Positions 10,256 through 21,420 of a stretch of DNA of 64,000 nucleotides are shown here, piece after piece. Made by a program: the position numbers and the translations under genes. The number at the start of each line of letters is the position of its first letter. The stretch's first letter is position 1. Source of the stretch: Hericium rajendrae (Eukaryota > Basidiomycota > Agaricomycetes > Russulales > Hericiaceae); the NCBI GenBank assembly GCA_033439255.1, contig CM065888.1, forward strand, positions 930,001 through 994,000. Reading direction: 5' to 3'. The notes beneath the pieces were generated by a model. The model saw only the letters and a list, made by a program, of their open reading frames with translations, was not told where the DNA came from and did not search any database.

Positions 10256-13200
10256 TCAAACTTCGTTGAGATGCTGTCCAAAACCCGTACTTTCAGATTT
10301 ATGATGCTTATATTTCTCATTGTATTCCCTAGTTATTTTACAACTGGAACTGTATACTATGCGAGAGACTATTGTAATTGTTTGAGGGTGAGAGAACAGA
10401 GCGCGGAGGCAGAAATAAAGAAAATGGCACATCCGGGTCTGATTGCACTTCCGGGCCATCGATAGTATGCCGGTGAAGTCTTGATTGCTAATAGTGGGAG
10501 GCTGTCCTGAAGGCTGCATGAAAGATGGTGCATAATCTTGTGTCAGAGAAGTTGCAGAGATCCCTGCAAGAGGGGCTGACATGGTAGGCTGATGTGGTTC
10601 GATGGCTGGCCAATGGATGGATAAGAGGCATTTTTGAATCAATGGATCCCACCGATTCTTGAAGGAGGCTGCAAGATTCTTGTACATATCGCCTTGATGA
10701 ACTGCATATGCTCGAATACTGGACTTGATTTCTTCAAGGACATCGGGACGCTTATTTATGCAGACCATCCACCAGTCGGCCTTCCAACAGAAATACACAA
10801 CCGTTCGTAGCATCTCTTCTTGTATGAACATGACCTCTTCCCGCCATCGATGAACATGAGCGCAGGCCTTTGCATACGTTGCTTGCAGACCTACGAATAT
10901 CAATCAGCAAGGTCTCAGGTAAAGAAGGAAGGATATAGCTTGCCTTCATGGACCTCCTCAGGACTCATCTCCTCCCCACCTGGTACGTCGCGTCTATCAT
11001 GCGTGATTGCTCGCCATATCCAGGGCACTTCCTTTCGGCCCTCTCCAAGTGCCTTCTCCCTGCGTGAGTTTACATCATCCTTACCAATGTCATCCTCATC
11101 ATCTCCGGAAGGATCTACGAGATCTGTCTTCTTCATAGGCAGAAGCCACGTTCGCCAGGGGGCTTCCGGATCTGGGTCCAGAGCTTCAAGTGCACGATGT
11201 GCCGCAGTATATCGCTCAAATTGACGATCATGCTTGACCGTGAACTTACTGATAAGGCTTCGAGCACGCGTATGTCGTTTTTGACTTGGCCCATTAACAT
11301 GTACAGTCTTGTAGTTCCGGAGGCCCATCCTGATACGGATGATGTGACGCAGCTCGTGGAGAGAATCTTGTGCCTCTGCCTGATGCAGTTTGATCTCCTT
11401 CGCGATTAATCCTGCCTGTATACCTGTTTCACGCATGGCAGGTGGGACGTCGGATGGCATCCAGAGCTTCTTGTACTCAGGCTTTGGCCTATCGTGTGCA
11501 GACTCGGGCTGCTCAGCTGCACCCTTGGTCAAAATGAGGGCGGATATGATCGGCATGTATATTGCCTGAACGACTTGCCAGGTCTTGATCTGGTGTTGCA
11601 GAGAGTTTCGCTTTTCTTGAAGTGACACCTTTTGCTTGGATGTATCCCCGTCGCTACCTCCGTCTTTTCGGCGGAGGACACGTCTGCAAATATTACACGT
11701 TTATCAAGAGAGTGGGAAGAAGATGGTGTTGACCTCACTGCTGTTCTTGGAGTTCGAGTCCGGCACTAATGAAAGTGCTTGCTGTCATCTCATGTAGGGA
11801 AATACCACCACGTGAGATTTCGTCAGCCTCTTCTTGTGCTAATTCGAGTCGAATATCTGCCAAAGTTGCCTCTTATCTTAGAGTTAGATGGCAAAATCTG
11901 ACTCCGCATGAACGACGCACTCACTCATCTCTGGCTCCTCATATGGATTTGGCTGTGCATGATCTGCATCCCATGTGGTTATCATCACATCCCATTGATC
12001 TGTGACGTCAGTCGGGAATGTCTGTTTGATGTCTTCGTACACCATTTGCTGCTTCGCCAGGCAGACAACGGCATCCTTGAGAACTCGAGCGAGCTGTGTG
12101 CCTAAGTGGTTCTTGACTCGTGAAACAGCTATTGCATATAGTATCAACACACTTACCCATAGAGAGGGTCTTTCGCCAGTTCATCGCACCAAAAAAGTCG
12201 TTCAAGGCTTCGTGTCTTGCTCCTACAGACATTTCCCGCGTGCTGAGGGCGGTGCCGTTGGTCTCAGCCCAATTAGCCTCGATCCCTTCACCGCAGGTCC
12301 AGCTGACACCTTCAGCGAAGTTAAAAGAGTATTTGACATGGCAGCTTTCACCGTGTGCTGGTAGATAGAACTTCGGGATCAAGAACGTGATATCGGTCCT
12401 AGAAAAGTCGAGACGGAGAGTCGGCGGCATTTGTACCTGCTGCTTGAAGTTCTTTGAGTACTGGCATGATATATTGTACGAGATCACCAGGATCAACCAT
12501 GTCTCCGCTGCGATGATGATAGTCATGAGAACTATGAAGTCCATATTTGCATACCTACCACCGAAGGGATTTGAGCTTCAGCATTTGTGGAAAGTTGTAT
12601 GCTTACCGCTCTCCTCGTTCAAGGTCGCAGACAGCATTCGGCCGAAAGGAAGAATGCCGACCACAGATAACTGCACCTACGCCATTAATAGAAAATCACT
12701 TTTGCCTGGGCGTATTTGCATGATCCACCGTCGCAAAATTTGAGTTGCATGACTTCATCTGAATCATAATATTTTCAGGATGATGGGAAATAAATAGCCA
12801 TGCACTGCACGTACCTCAGCTTGGCTTTTATACTTTGCAAGATATCCTTGAAATAGAGGCTCCGGGACAAAATATGCCCAACCCGGAGCGAGTTCAATAT
12901 CATCATATTCATGGTTCTTGAGTTTGAGATTGAAGTTAGCATCGACCGCTAAGAACATTGTGTACAGAAACCTGGAAGTGACGTGAATCTTCGATATAAA
13001 TGCAAGTCATAAACATCATGACATACCGAAGATGGGGAGGTGCCGATTGTCAGGAATCAGACATATTGTGACCTGGATGAGGACAGGCTGGACACTCGAT
13101 GATAAGAGACCCGAGGAGAGTGCCCGATATACTGGTCGAATCATGCCCATGCCTGCCACGCTTTGTCAGGAGGATATGACGGAAGCATCGGAATACTCGT

Positions 13201-14320
13201 GAAAACTCATTGTAGCAATTCTAAAGCAGGGATCATCAGTCGGTGATCACATTGTGTTATTCAAAATCTTGAACGTACCTTTGGTGGGTGTAGACCGCTT
13301 CCATCAGTCAATCGGACCAGTCCGTTGTAGTAATCGAACACATTCAGTTTGCCTTGAAGGGTGAGGACATGGAAGAGTTCAAGTGCACAGAACGTCACAG
13401 CCATCTGGGGACGATTGAATGTAGCCGGCCACCAACGTGCACGTAACAGTTGGACGAAGGGGCGAGATGCTCCAATGCGCGCGTAGTCACAGTACCGCAC
13501 TGAGACATGATGAAGACCAGACGTGTCGAGGACTGTGATATCGTTGGTGCCAATATGTGGGTGGGGACACGCTGCGCCATCATGACCTAACTGCACAGTC
13601 AGACCCACTTTCTGCAAACTTGTTCACTCGAAATATGACCCGTTCCAGTGCTGTTGAGGAAGACTCTTCAGCAATCCATTGAAATACCAACCGATCGAAC
13701 ATACCTGGATTCGGTGTAGAGGTTCATGAGCATGCCTCATCCGCAAGCACAGCATGCATTCCAGTTCCGATGAGATACAATCCACACATTTGTATTCCCC
13801 ATTGGCGGTCCCGCAGAGCGAACAGAGTGTGGGGTACGCTTGTATTCTGATTCCTTCGTGCTGCAGGACCTCGTCCAGGATAGTGTCCCAGAGTGCCTGG
13901 AACTCTCTCAAATAATCCACCTTCAGTGGGTTTTTTTTTGTCAGAGGGACCATCACATTGAAGGATATGGGGCCTACTTACCCTCCTTTTTCGCTGAGAT
14001 CCTCCGTTCCGTTGCTGTTTTCTCAGGCCACAATCTGCGCCCACTTGGATAACATCGGGATCTGCAAAGTCACCTTGCGTAAATTCCTCGGAGGGTATAG
14101 CACCACCATTGACAGGCAGAGATGTCGGGTCTGGAGTTGTAGGGAGAGGGAGATTGTCCTCTGGAAGCAGCTCTTTGACTGGCACAAATTTCGCCTTGTA
14201 CTTGGTTCGACGGCGGCCAATGATAATAGACATATGTCGAGTGAGATCTGGGCCTTGCTCATTGTCGCTGATATGGATTAGGGCATCCTTGCGACGCCGC
14301 TTCTTGCCTTTGCTAGCCAT
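10256..14320 (-). pseudogene. KDZ-superfamily transposase with CxC2 cysteine cluster, three premature TGA codons
   Basis: Many short introns separate exons that read in order as follows. A basic N-terminus (MASKGKKRRRK). A CxC2 zinc cluster with spaced Cys and His (CSLCG, YKCVDC, CMLCLRMRHAHEPLHR). VGLTVQLGHDGAACPHPH. QLLRARWWPATFNRPQM. The block IECPACPHPGHNM. FLAVDANFNLKLK. GERYANMDF. ISYNISCQY. FLIPKFYLPAHGESCH. GEGIEANWAETN. STREMSVGARHEALNDF. A long helical C-terminus follows (SAGLELQEQ onward). These are hallmarks of the Kyakuja-Dileera-Zisupton transposases. In-frame TGA codons interrupt it at 13624-13626, 13050-13052 and 12696-12698, and no plausible intron removes them. The rest is well preserved, suggesting recent inactivation. 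Exons toward 10256 are the least certain. Confidence 0.85.
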
Positions 14321-15974
14321 GACTGCAAAAAGGGCTGTACTGACACTTGCCCTAAATTTGCATCTCGTGCATCAGGAAAAACTGGAGTTTCACTAAATCA
14401 GATGATGTGCCTATAGAAGCATTGATGTGCCTATAGAAGCACTGATATAGATATAGAAGCACTGATGGTAGCTACCGGTGTTTTCCGGCTGATCCTGTAG
14501 CTCTTCTATTACATACTGTATGACTGCATTCAGGTCCCATAGCTTGTCTTGTCCTACCGTAGTCTCCTGTAGTTTTCTGTAGTGACACTGTCTTTTTAAT
14601 CCATTATATTGCTCAAAAGTCTTTCAAAAGTGATGTGAGGCTTGTATTTCATTATATGATCTGTCAGTTTTGATTACTAATGTGCTATCACCACTAGTGA
14701 CATGTTATGCACACGTATGTGCCTCTAAGCAAGTCCTGCTCATACTGTGTGTCTGCATTTTTTTGCGGTTCCAAGGCAAGCAGGAAATAACTCAGAAAAA
14801 ATGTGAGTGTATTAAAATACTCTTGACTAACACTTTTCAACAAGTCTAGGATAACACCCTTGCATAGATGACTTCAAGTAAAGGTATGTGTGGCTGACGT
14901 TTTGACACCATAGATTTTGATGTTGTGCACCAAGCACTGCACCAATTTGCATGTATGTACATGCGTTCGAAAGCTACTGATTGTGCTTTCTGAAACACCA
15001 GAAATGTTGCCGGTGCGTTCACTCATTGTAAAGATATCCTCAAAACATATTCTTGCTGACAGTTTCAGAGATTCTGTTGTAGTGCCTCGAGTTTTTCACC
15101 CATCAGGGCGTACAATAACTCATTCGAAAGCTCTTGATGAGCTCCTTTTAACGAGATAAAGATTTTCATGGTATGTCCAATATTTGTCATGATATATCCA
15201 ATTTTCGCTCAAAGGGACGATTTTTAAATCTTCTTGGATCAGGTTGTGTAGGGCACCGTTCGAAAGCTACGCTCAACCGCGTTCAGGAATGTCTGAAACG
15301 TCAGCGGTGCGTGTTCTCGTTGTGAAGATATTCCAAAACTGCTGTTTGACCCCCATTTTCAGAGATTTTCCCACTGGTGCACGAGTTCTGCACCTAACAT
15401 AGCGTATGAGGGCTTGTTTGGAAGCTATGAATAAGAACATTCAGATGAGCTAAAAATATATGTGGTGCGTGCAATATTCATAAAGTTATATCACTTTTTG
15501 TGTCTACTAAATGTCACTTATAGCATTCTGGCCATAGCGCCTTTAATATCCAACAGATCATGGCGTAAAAGGCATCGTTCGAAAGCGACGATTCGTTTGG
15601 CTCAGTCAGTACTAGGTACGTGTTAATCAGATGAAAACTGATGTTTGTAGCAGAGAAATGCAGAACTCTCCAGGGGACCCGGATACTCTCCCACGCTCCT
15701 TGCAGCTAAGGCGCACAACAGGGCAGAACACAGATGGCCATATCTGGCAATCTGATTTCTGCCAGCATTGGACAAGTGTAAGTCAGTGTAGAGTTCATAT
15801 CTATAAACACTGAAGGAAAATTTGTAAGTAATGTAACTTGCAATGTTTTCATTTTTCGTGCAGGAGCCAGAAATCAGATTGCCAAATATGGCAATCTGGT
15901 TTTTGCCTTTGGTGTTGTTTGGCCTCAGAATTTGCCAGCAGCGCGTCGTCTTTGCCACTCTTTCTAAGTCTCTT

Positions 15975-16064
15975 CTCTCTCACTCTCTCACTCTCTCACT
16001 CTCTCACTCTCTCACTCTCTCACTCTCTCACTCTCTCACTCTCTCACTCTCTCACTCTCTCACT
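15975..16064. repeat. (CTCTCACT)n microsatellite in element B
   Basis: About eleven copies of CTCTCACT, the counterpart of the tract at 5189-5286 and about one unit shorter. Confidence 0.9.
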
Positions 16065-16211
16065 TCTCTCCCTCTTGTTTTATTGTAAGTCTGTTATTCT
16101 TTTGTTCTCATCTCTTTTCAGGTTAGAAGGGTGTAAGAGAAGGCTACAAGAGTGATATTGGTACATTGTATGTATGTTTGTTTTTATTTTATTGGTTGTT
16201 TCAGCGCTGAC

Positions 16212-16493
16212 ATGCTTGCTCATCTGCCCCCTACCTGCCCGCTTGCCCACGCAACCATCCACATGCATGCCTGCCTGCTTGCCTGCTCACTTGCCTGATG
16301 GCTTGCCCGCTTGCCCAATGGCTTGTCTGCTTGCATGATGGCTTGCCTGCAATCTGCTTGCCTGCCTGCTCATCTGCACACCTGCCTGCTCACCTATGTA
16401 CCTTTCCACTTGTTCACATGCTCGTCTGCTCACCTGCTTGTTTGCATGCTCATCCACTCACCTGCTTGCATACATGTCCACCTGCTCACTCGC
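16212..16493. repeat. Degenerate TGCCTGCT minisatellite in element B
   Basis: Counterpart of 5434-5715, with no difference that I could see by eye. Confidence 0.8.
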
Positions 16494-17136
16494 ATGTCTG
16501 TCTGACCTATGTATGTACTACAGTAGAGAGGGCTGGTGTCTTATATCTGTGAGATGACAGCACAAGTGGCCTAATGTAGTATGGAGTAGTGATTAGCTAG
16601 CTCATGTTATGTAGTTATCCTTAAATAAAGTTTTTGAATGTTCTGATATATTGCAATTGAGTGAAATATAAGGATATCAACAGTTGTTTATACATTGAAT
16701 TGCATAACTACTGTAAAGAGATTCATTGCTACAGTAGAGACATATTCACTACAGGTCACTACGGCTCACTATTGGAGCCACGGTAGTAGGGGGGGGTCCT
16801 ACGAGTACTACAGGAGCTATGGGAGCTACAGGTCACTACGGTAGGATTCTGATCACTACTGTAGCTCATGGTAGCTCACTGTAGCTCTTCCTGTTTTTCC
16901 AGATGTGGTCAGACTCTCACTAGATCTCACTGCTCCAATCATAATGGGGCCGATCTAGGTCCCTCACATGTGACGGGACCGGACAGGACATGCTCATGCA
17001 AACGCTTTACCTATTTAACTGTCGCGAAGGTTGTGCTCGATTCTTTAGACTACTAGTATATGTAGATGAATTATGCCTTTATGCCAGAGAGCCTCATGAC
17101 ATTTAGAAAGCATATATAGAACGGAAATGAGATTTA

Positions 17137-17832
17137 CTAATGCTGTTCGAATGAACATCTGTCAAGCTCGGGGTGCTTTGGAGCACATTGGAAAGCATAC
17201 CTGCATCTGAGGAACACCAATGCAGAATCCCCAACGGCCTGCAAGCGAATAGCGTGACCTTGTGGAAGTAGTTCCAGTTCTTGATGAAGACCTGCAATCA
17301 AATGCTTCAGACTGTGCAAAACTTCCTTGTTGCCACTTGTCAAGACTGCTGGAACAGTGGACAAATGGTCCGCAATCATCCTTTTGATCGACTGAACATA
17401 TTGGTCTTCTGAGATTACTGCATTTTGGAGGTCGGCGTAAAGTTGAGTGGTGATAGTGAGCATCTCCGCTTCATCGAGCACCATCTTGGAAGTCTGAAGG
17501 GTGTCGCGATGACGGTGCAGGAGGATCATGTTGTTGGTATACTGTCTTTTATATAATCCAGAGCTCGTAAGCTGTATCTCAAGTATGAAAGATCTAAGAC
17601 TTACGGCCTCAGTCCCAGTGTATGTGCTCTCCGAATATTGATCTCATCTTCTCGCTCTCGTTTGCTGATTTTACGTCGACTGATGGCTGCAATGTACTTG
17701 TACTTTCGCTGATATGCGATGCGCTCAGAGCGATGTCTTTACATATCAACAATTGCCTGAGAACAGACAACAGTAACAAGCGTACCTATCATAATAAGTT
17801 GGTGCTCTGGGCGACCGAGGCGTGCGAGACAT
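17137..17832 (-). CDS. Hypothetical protein with basic N-terminus
   Basis: I do not recognise this gene. ATG is at 17830-17832 (MSRTPRSPRAPTYYDR). A first intron (GTACGC to TAAAG, about 49 bp) leads to a very basic helical exon (YQRKYKYIAAISRRKISKRE). A second intron (GTAAGTCT to AAAAG) leads to the long last exon (QYTNNMILLHRHRDTLQ onward). The phases agree throughout and the protein is about 190 residues, mostly helical. An alternative C-terminus exists through a GTATGC donor near 17200 joined to TAG near 17136, ending in SHFRSIYAF. The basic region could bind nucleic acid, but no named domain is evident. It lies just beyond element B. Confidence 0.6.
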
Positions 17833-18302
17833 CGTGAGGATGGTTGAAGCTCAAGGCTGGGACCCGAGGGTGGCATTTGATATGTCGCACCAGGTCGCGC
17901 GGCACGTATAAATGTCGCCTGTCTCCCCTATGTATACCGTGTTTCACGACAAAGCACTTTCATGTGCGACATAAAATCACCATGACTATATGGGGGCATG
18001 TCGACTAAATACTTCTATATAATTTTAAGACCTCCCAATACTGGAGTACAAGTAAGAATTGTCATGTCAGTATGTTTTCGGTTCTACATGCATGGCACTC
18101 TGCCTCGCCTGGAAGAAGTCTTCAAGGCGGGGTCTCGATAGTTATGCCATTGCCATAGCCTTAAGTTGTGTGTTCTATCAGGCCCCGACATTCATTAACA
18201 AGACAAAAACATTGCATAGTGATAATATCATAAGCACAGGCAAGTATTTGATGTTAGCAGCCATCGGACAATCACGGAGCTACTAGACTTTGACACCATC
18301 AT

Positions 18303-19334
18303 TCAAACGAGATTCATCTGTTTCCTGAACCACTGAATGGTCTCGTCGAAACTCGCGAAGGTCTTCCAGACCCCGACGCCCTCCTGCATGACTTCCGTGC
18401 GAAGATCCAAACTGTACAAAGCAGATGAGCAGATGAGCACGGCATGGCCAATGAAGGCGGAACGTTAAACTTACGGAGGGTGTAGATAGATTGCAGGTTG
18501 ATGGCCTTGAGCCACTGCCAGCCATGGCATCGTCTGGAAGGGACCAGGCATGCGAAGAACTTGTATATCACCTAGCTTGCGCTTGCTGCTCTCGCCGGCT
18601 CGCTCGTTTGCCATGGTGGTCAGGGTCGGATGACCTTTGGACTTGTTTGCAGGTATCGGCTGTGCCTGATGCTTGGACTTCACCTGAGGCTGGCGGTCGT
18701 TCGAGGGACTAACCACAGGAGCCTTCGAAGCGAGATTGCTCTTCTGCGCCGACAGAGCGTGGAGACCCTTGCATATAAGCATGGTTAGGACTCAGAAACC
18801 ATGACACAATCAAACATGCGTACCTCGACTGCCATCTTAATCTTGATGTCCTTTCTGCACTGTAATTCACCGGGTATGACGATGTCGAACCCTAAAGCAG
18901 TGTGGAACACCTGAATGCCACGCTCGCCGCCTTCCTCTTCATCAGTGTCCATGATCTCAATCACCTCCGTAGCCACTCGTGGCTGTTTCCCCTTATCTCT
19001 GTCTTCAACAGACATCGCGTCCTCATCCGTGGTTGGAATACTGATGACACTACCTTTGTCGTCATCTGCATCACGGGCTACTTCAATGTGGCTGTCCGTG
19101 TCACCGGCGAACTCGTCCGTTTCGTCGTAAGCCGAGCGTGAGTGACCTGTAAGCAAGGAAGGGCAATATGCCCTTTGTCAACGAACCTATTTATCTAGCA
19201 ACCAAGATAAACCTACCTCTCTCTGCTTTCTGGGGTGACAGCATACCATCGAGCGCAGCTATAACTATTAGGTCAGAGAAGTTAGCAAAATATGACCACA
19301 GAATTAAGAATGAGTGAAGCTTACCTCGAGACAT
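18303..19334 (-). CDS. Hypothetical protein with Asp/Glu-rich N-terminal half
   Basis: I do not recognise this gene. ATG at 19332-19334 opens a four-codon exon (MSR plus a split codon). Two 5' introns with GTAAGC and GTAGGT donors give MSRVIAALDGMLSPQKAERS. The main exon is acidic and Ser/Thr-rich (VIEIMDTDEEEGGERG) and ends DIKIKMAVE. After a GTACGC intron come a Lys/Pro-rich linker (SESS-like runs, NERAGESSKRKLGD) and a last exon containing VWKTFASFDETIQWFRKQM before TGA at 18303-18305. All five exons join in phase, giving about 270 residues. The gene looks intact. Its location beside the transposon island suggests an accessory gene, which is inference. Confidence 0.65.
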
Positions 19335-19487
19335 ACAAGGGATATGGGACGTTGTCGTGCAGAGCGAGCGATGAGGCTTGTGAGGCAGGTCTGACTTATC
19401 GATAAAGCCTCAAAAGTGAGCAGCAAAGTCGCGCCATAATTTCTTGATTTTGGATCACGTGTAATAAGGCGAGTCGGAGCGGTGGAA

Positions 19488-20300
19488 CAGGGTGGAGGGT
19501 TAGTGAAGATATTGTCAGCAGGATAGTAATGGGGAGAGGCAAGGTTGGCCAGATGCCATGGGAATTTGGCCAGCCCGTACCATCACTATCACTACCACAA
19601 CATCCAACTCATCTGCTGTAAACATGAGTTTGTGGACAACAGACGAACAGATCGCATTCTTAGATGCTTACCTACCCGAGTTTAGACAAAGGCGATCAGA
19701 GGGTAGAACTGCTGTATTTTGGCCGAAAATATTTGAGGAATGGTTTCGGAGATGGCCTGACGACCCACAGGAAATCAGCTACTGCGGAGTAAGTTCTCCC
19801 TCTAAGATAGCTTGACCCATACTTATCAGGGGTTCAGCGAATAAAGTCCTGGTACTGGAACATAACTCGAGAAGCTAATAGACCTAGAGGCGGGGTGGAG
19901 GGTTAGTAAAGATTATCGGCAGGATAGTAATGGGGTCAGAGATCACCAAGTCGGGAAAGCACGCAGAAATCCGATTGCATGTACCGTCACTACTATATTC
20001 TCATTCACCTTCGGTAGCCTGTCATCGCATCGAAACATGAAGGCATGGACAACAGACGAGCAGTTCACATACTTACAATCTTTCGTCGCTGAGTACAAGA
20101 AAAAGCAAGCAAACAGATCAACTCATACAATATGGGAGAAAATCTTCGCGGGTTGGTTCAAGAAATGGCCTGACGACCTGGACGACATTGACTACCGCAG
20201 AGTAAGCTCTCCGTCTTTGATAAACTATGACTTCTCCTTACCAGAGGACAGCGAATAAAGACCTGGTTCAATAATAAGACTCACGGCCACGGTGGGGCTG
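19488..20300 (+). repeat. Diverged tandem duplication of about 405 bp
   Basis: A segment starting with GGGTGGAGGGTTAGT (19488) and GCAGGATAGTAATGGGG recurs from about 19893. Both units continue through an upstream region into a WTTDEQ exon, an intron of about 50 bp and a CGAATAAAG exon start. The copies have drifted considerably, so the duplication is not recent. Confidence 0.7.
19624..19906 (+). pseudogene. Truncated upstream copy of the WTTDEQ gene
   Basis: ATG 19624 opens MSLWTTDEQIAFLDAYLPEF and continues through WPKIFEEWFRRWPDDP. A GTAAGT intron ends at TTCAG before CGAATAAAGTCCTGG (RIKSWYWN). The frame then runs into TAG at 19904-19906, within the start of the second tandem unit. It duplicates only the first exon and the beginning of exon 2 of the gene at 20037. 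It may produce a peptide of about 75 residues or be a dead 5' duplicate. Confidence 0.55.
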
Positions 20301-21420
20301 GTCAAAAGCAGTCACGATGCGTAATTGATCTGATGGGCCACTCACGACGACCGGCAGATTACCAGATTTACCAAAAGCTCTACTGGGAATCGAAAAAGCT
20401 TGGCCCCATGGTCGACGCGGCATATGCAAAATATCTGGAGGAAAAGAAAGGAAGCAATAAGATCAAAAAGAAACTCACTTTTCAAAATGATATGTGCAAG
20501 AACCTGCTTGACAACGAATCACCGGAGGTCAAAGCTGAGGTAGAGAAGGCGGGGCATGACACGTTACTATCCAGCGAATTGGAAGACAATGCGGATGACG
20601 AGGCCGACGGAGAAGGCGAGGCGAGGCAGTCTACACAGCCTCGTGCTCCGAAGAAAGATCGCCGTCGGGAAGAGTTCGAAAGGTAAGTACTATGCTCGTT
20701 ACGGTTGTTTCGACACTCACCACAATGACATTCAGAAACATTGAGGCATTATACCTGACCGGGCGACAGGTAGTGAGTGAGATATATCGAAGGACCGGAT
20801 GGGTTGCTGTGTTACACACTGGGGGGCCTCAGCCGAGTGAAAAAGGAAAGATCCAGTCTATGAGGTGAGTTTAAGACCCCATATGTATGACCGTATGTTC
20901 TGATTCTGGTCATTTCCCAGTTTCGAAACCGAGATGATTGGCCCGCATAACTCTACTTGGAAGTCCTCGTGGAGCGGCTATGAGGAAGGTGTCGAGAAAC
21001 CATGGCTATGATATATGAACAAGTTGTTCAGTGAGTACTGGGCATTCCGAGAAGACAGTCATACGACTAACCGGCGCTGCAGCGAAGGAGATTTGCAATG
21101 CTCGATCGCTTACTGATGAGGTGACGGAGCTGAAGGAACCAGCCCCCGAACAACAGGCAGAGGGCTCCATGTCACAGACAGAAACACCGGCGGCTTTGAC
21201 GTCTAGCCAGAACACAGCAGGCCCGTCCCGAATTCCTGCAACCTGCGACTCTGCAAGCGCACCTACCACAACTAAGAAAAAGCACAGGCGCAAGCAAAAG
21301 ACTGCCGACGACGTCGAGGCTGGCACCCAGAAGAAGCCGAGACACAAGAAGAAGACGACCGAGAGCGACGCTGAAACTAGCACCAATGACAGCGAAGACA
21401 GCTTGGGAAGCACTTCATGA
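20037..21420 (+). CDS. WTTDEQ-type hypothetical protein, possibly DNA-binding
   Basis: The start is MKAWTTDEQFTYLQSFVAEY. An intron joins YRR to RIKTWFNNKTHGHG, so the N-terminal 85 residues hold a helix-rich domain with WF/W spacing (WEKIFAGWFKKWPDD, RIKTWFNNK) reminiscent of small homeodomain- or Myb-like folds. Next come a Lys-rich helical segment (YQIYQKLYWESKKLG), an acidic linker, exons reading IEALYLTGRQVVSEIYRRTG and ETEMIGPHNSTWKSSW, and, through a GTGTCG donor near 20990, a low-complexity tail with KKKHRRKQK ending at TGA 21418-21420. Introns are about 50 bp with agreeing phases. I recall similar WTTDEQ proteins as common hypotheticals in Agaricomycetes, but assign no function. The next frame overlaps the stop as ATGA. 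Confidence 0.6.

Larger units (their letters stand above)
14373..16902 (+). mobile_element. TIR element B, complete 2.53 kb non-autonomous transposon
   Basis: It begins CAGGAAAAACTGGAG and ends CTGTTTTTCCAG, giving about 10 bp imperfect terminal inverted repeats, with AT on both flanks (14371-14372, 16903-16904). Positions 14373-16704 match element A at well over 99 percent; I noticed one SNP near 16530, one T indel and about one microsatellite unit. The last 200 bp are unique to B and dense in CTACAG/CTGTAG motifs, which also occur just inside the left end (CTGTAGCTCTTC at both ends). No transposase is encoded. The neighbouring KDZ or pogo-like gene may represent the family that mobilised it. 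Confidence 0.75.

Noticed and set aside
3588-16704. The 2.33 kb direct repeats as LTRs of a retrotransposon
   Set aside because: No gag, reverse transcriptase or integrase lies between them. The intervening genes are DNA transposases, and the ends are inverted GGAAAAAC/GTTTTTCC, not TG...CA.
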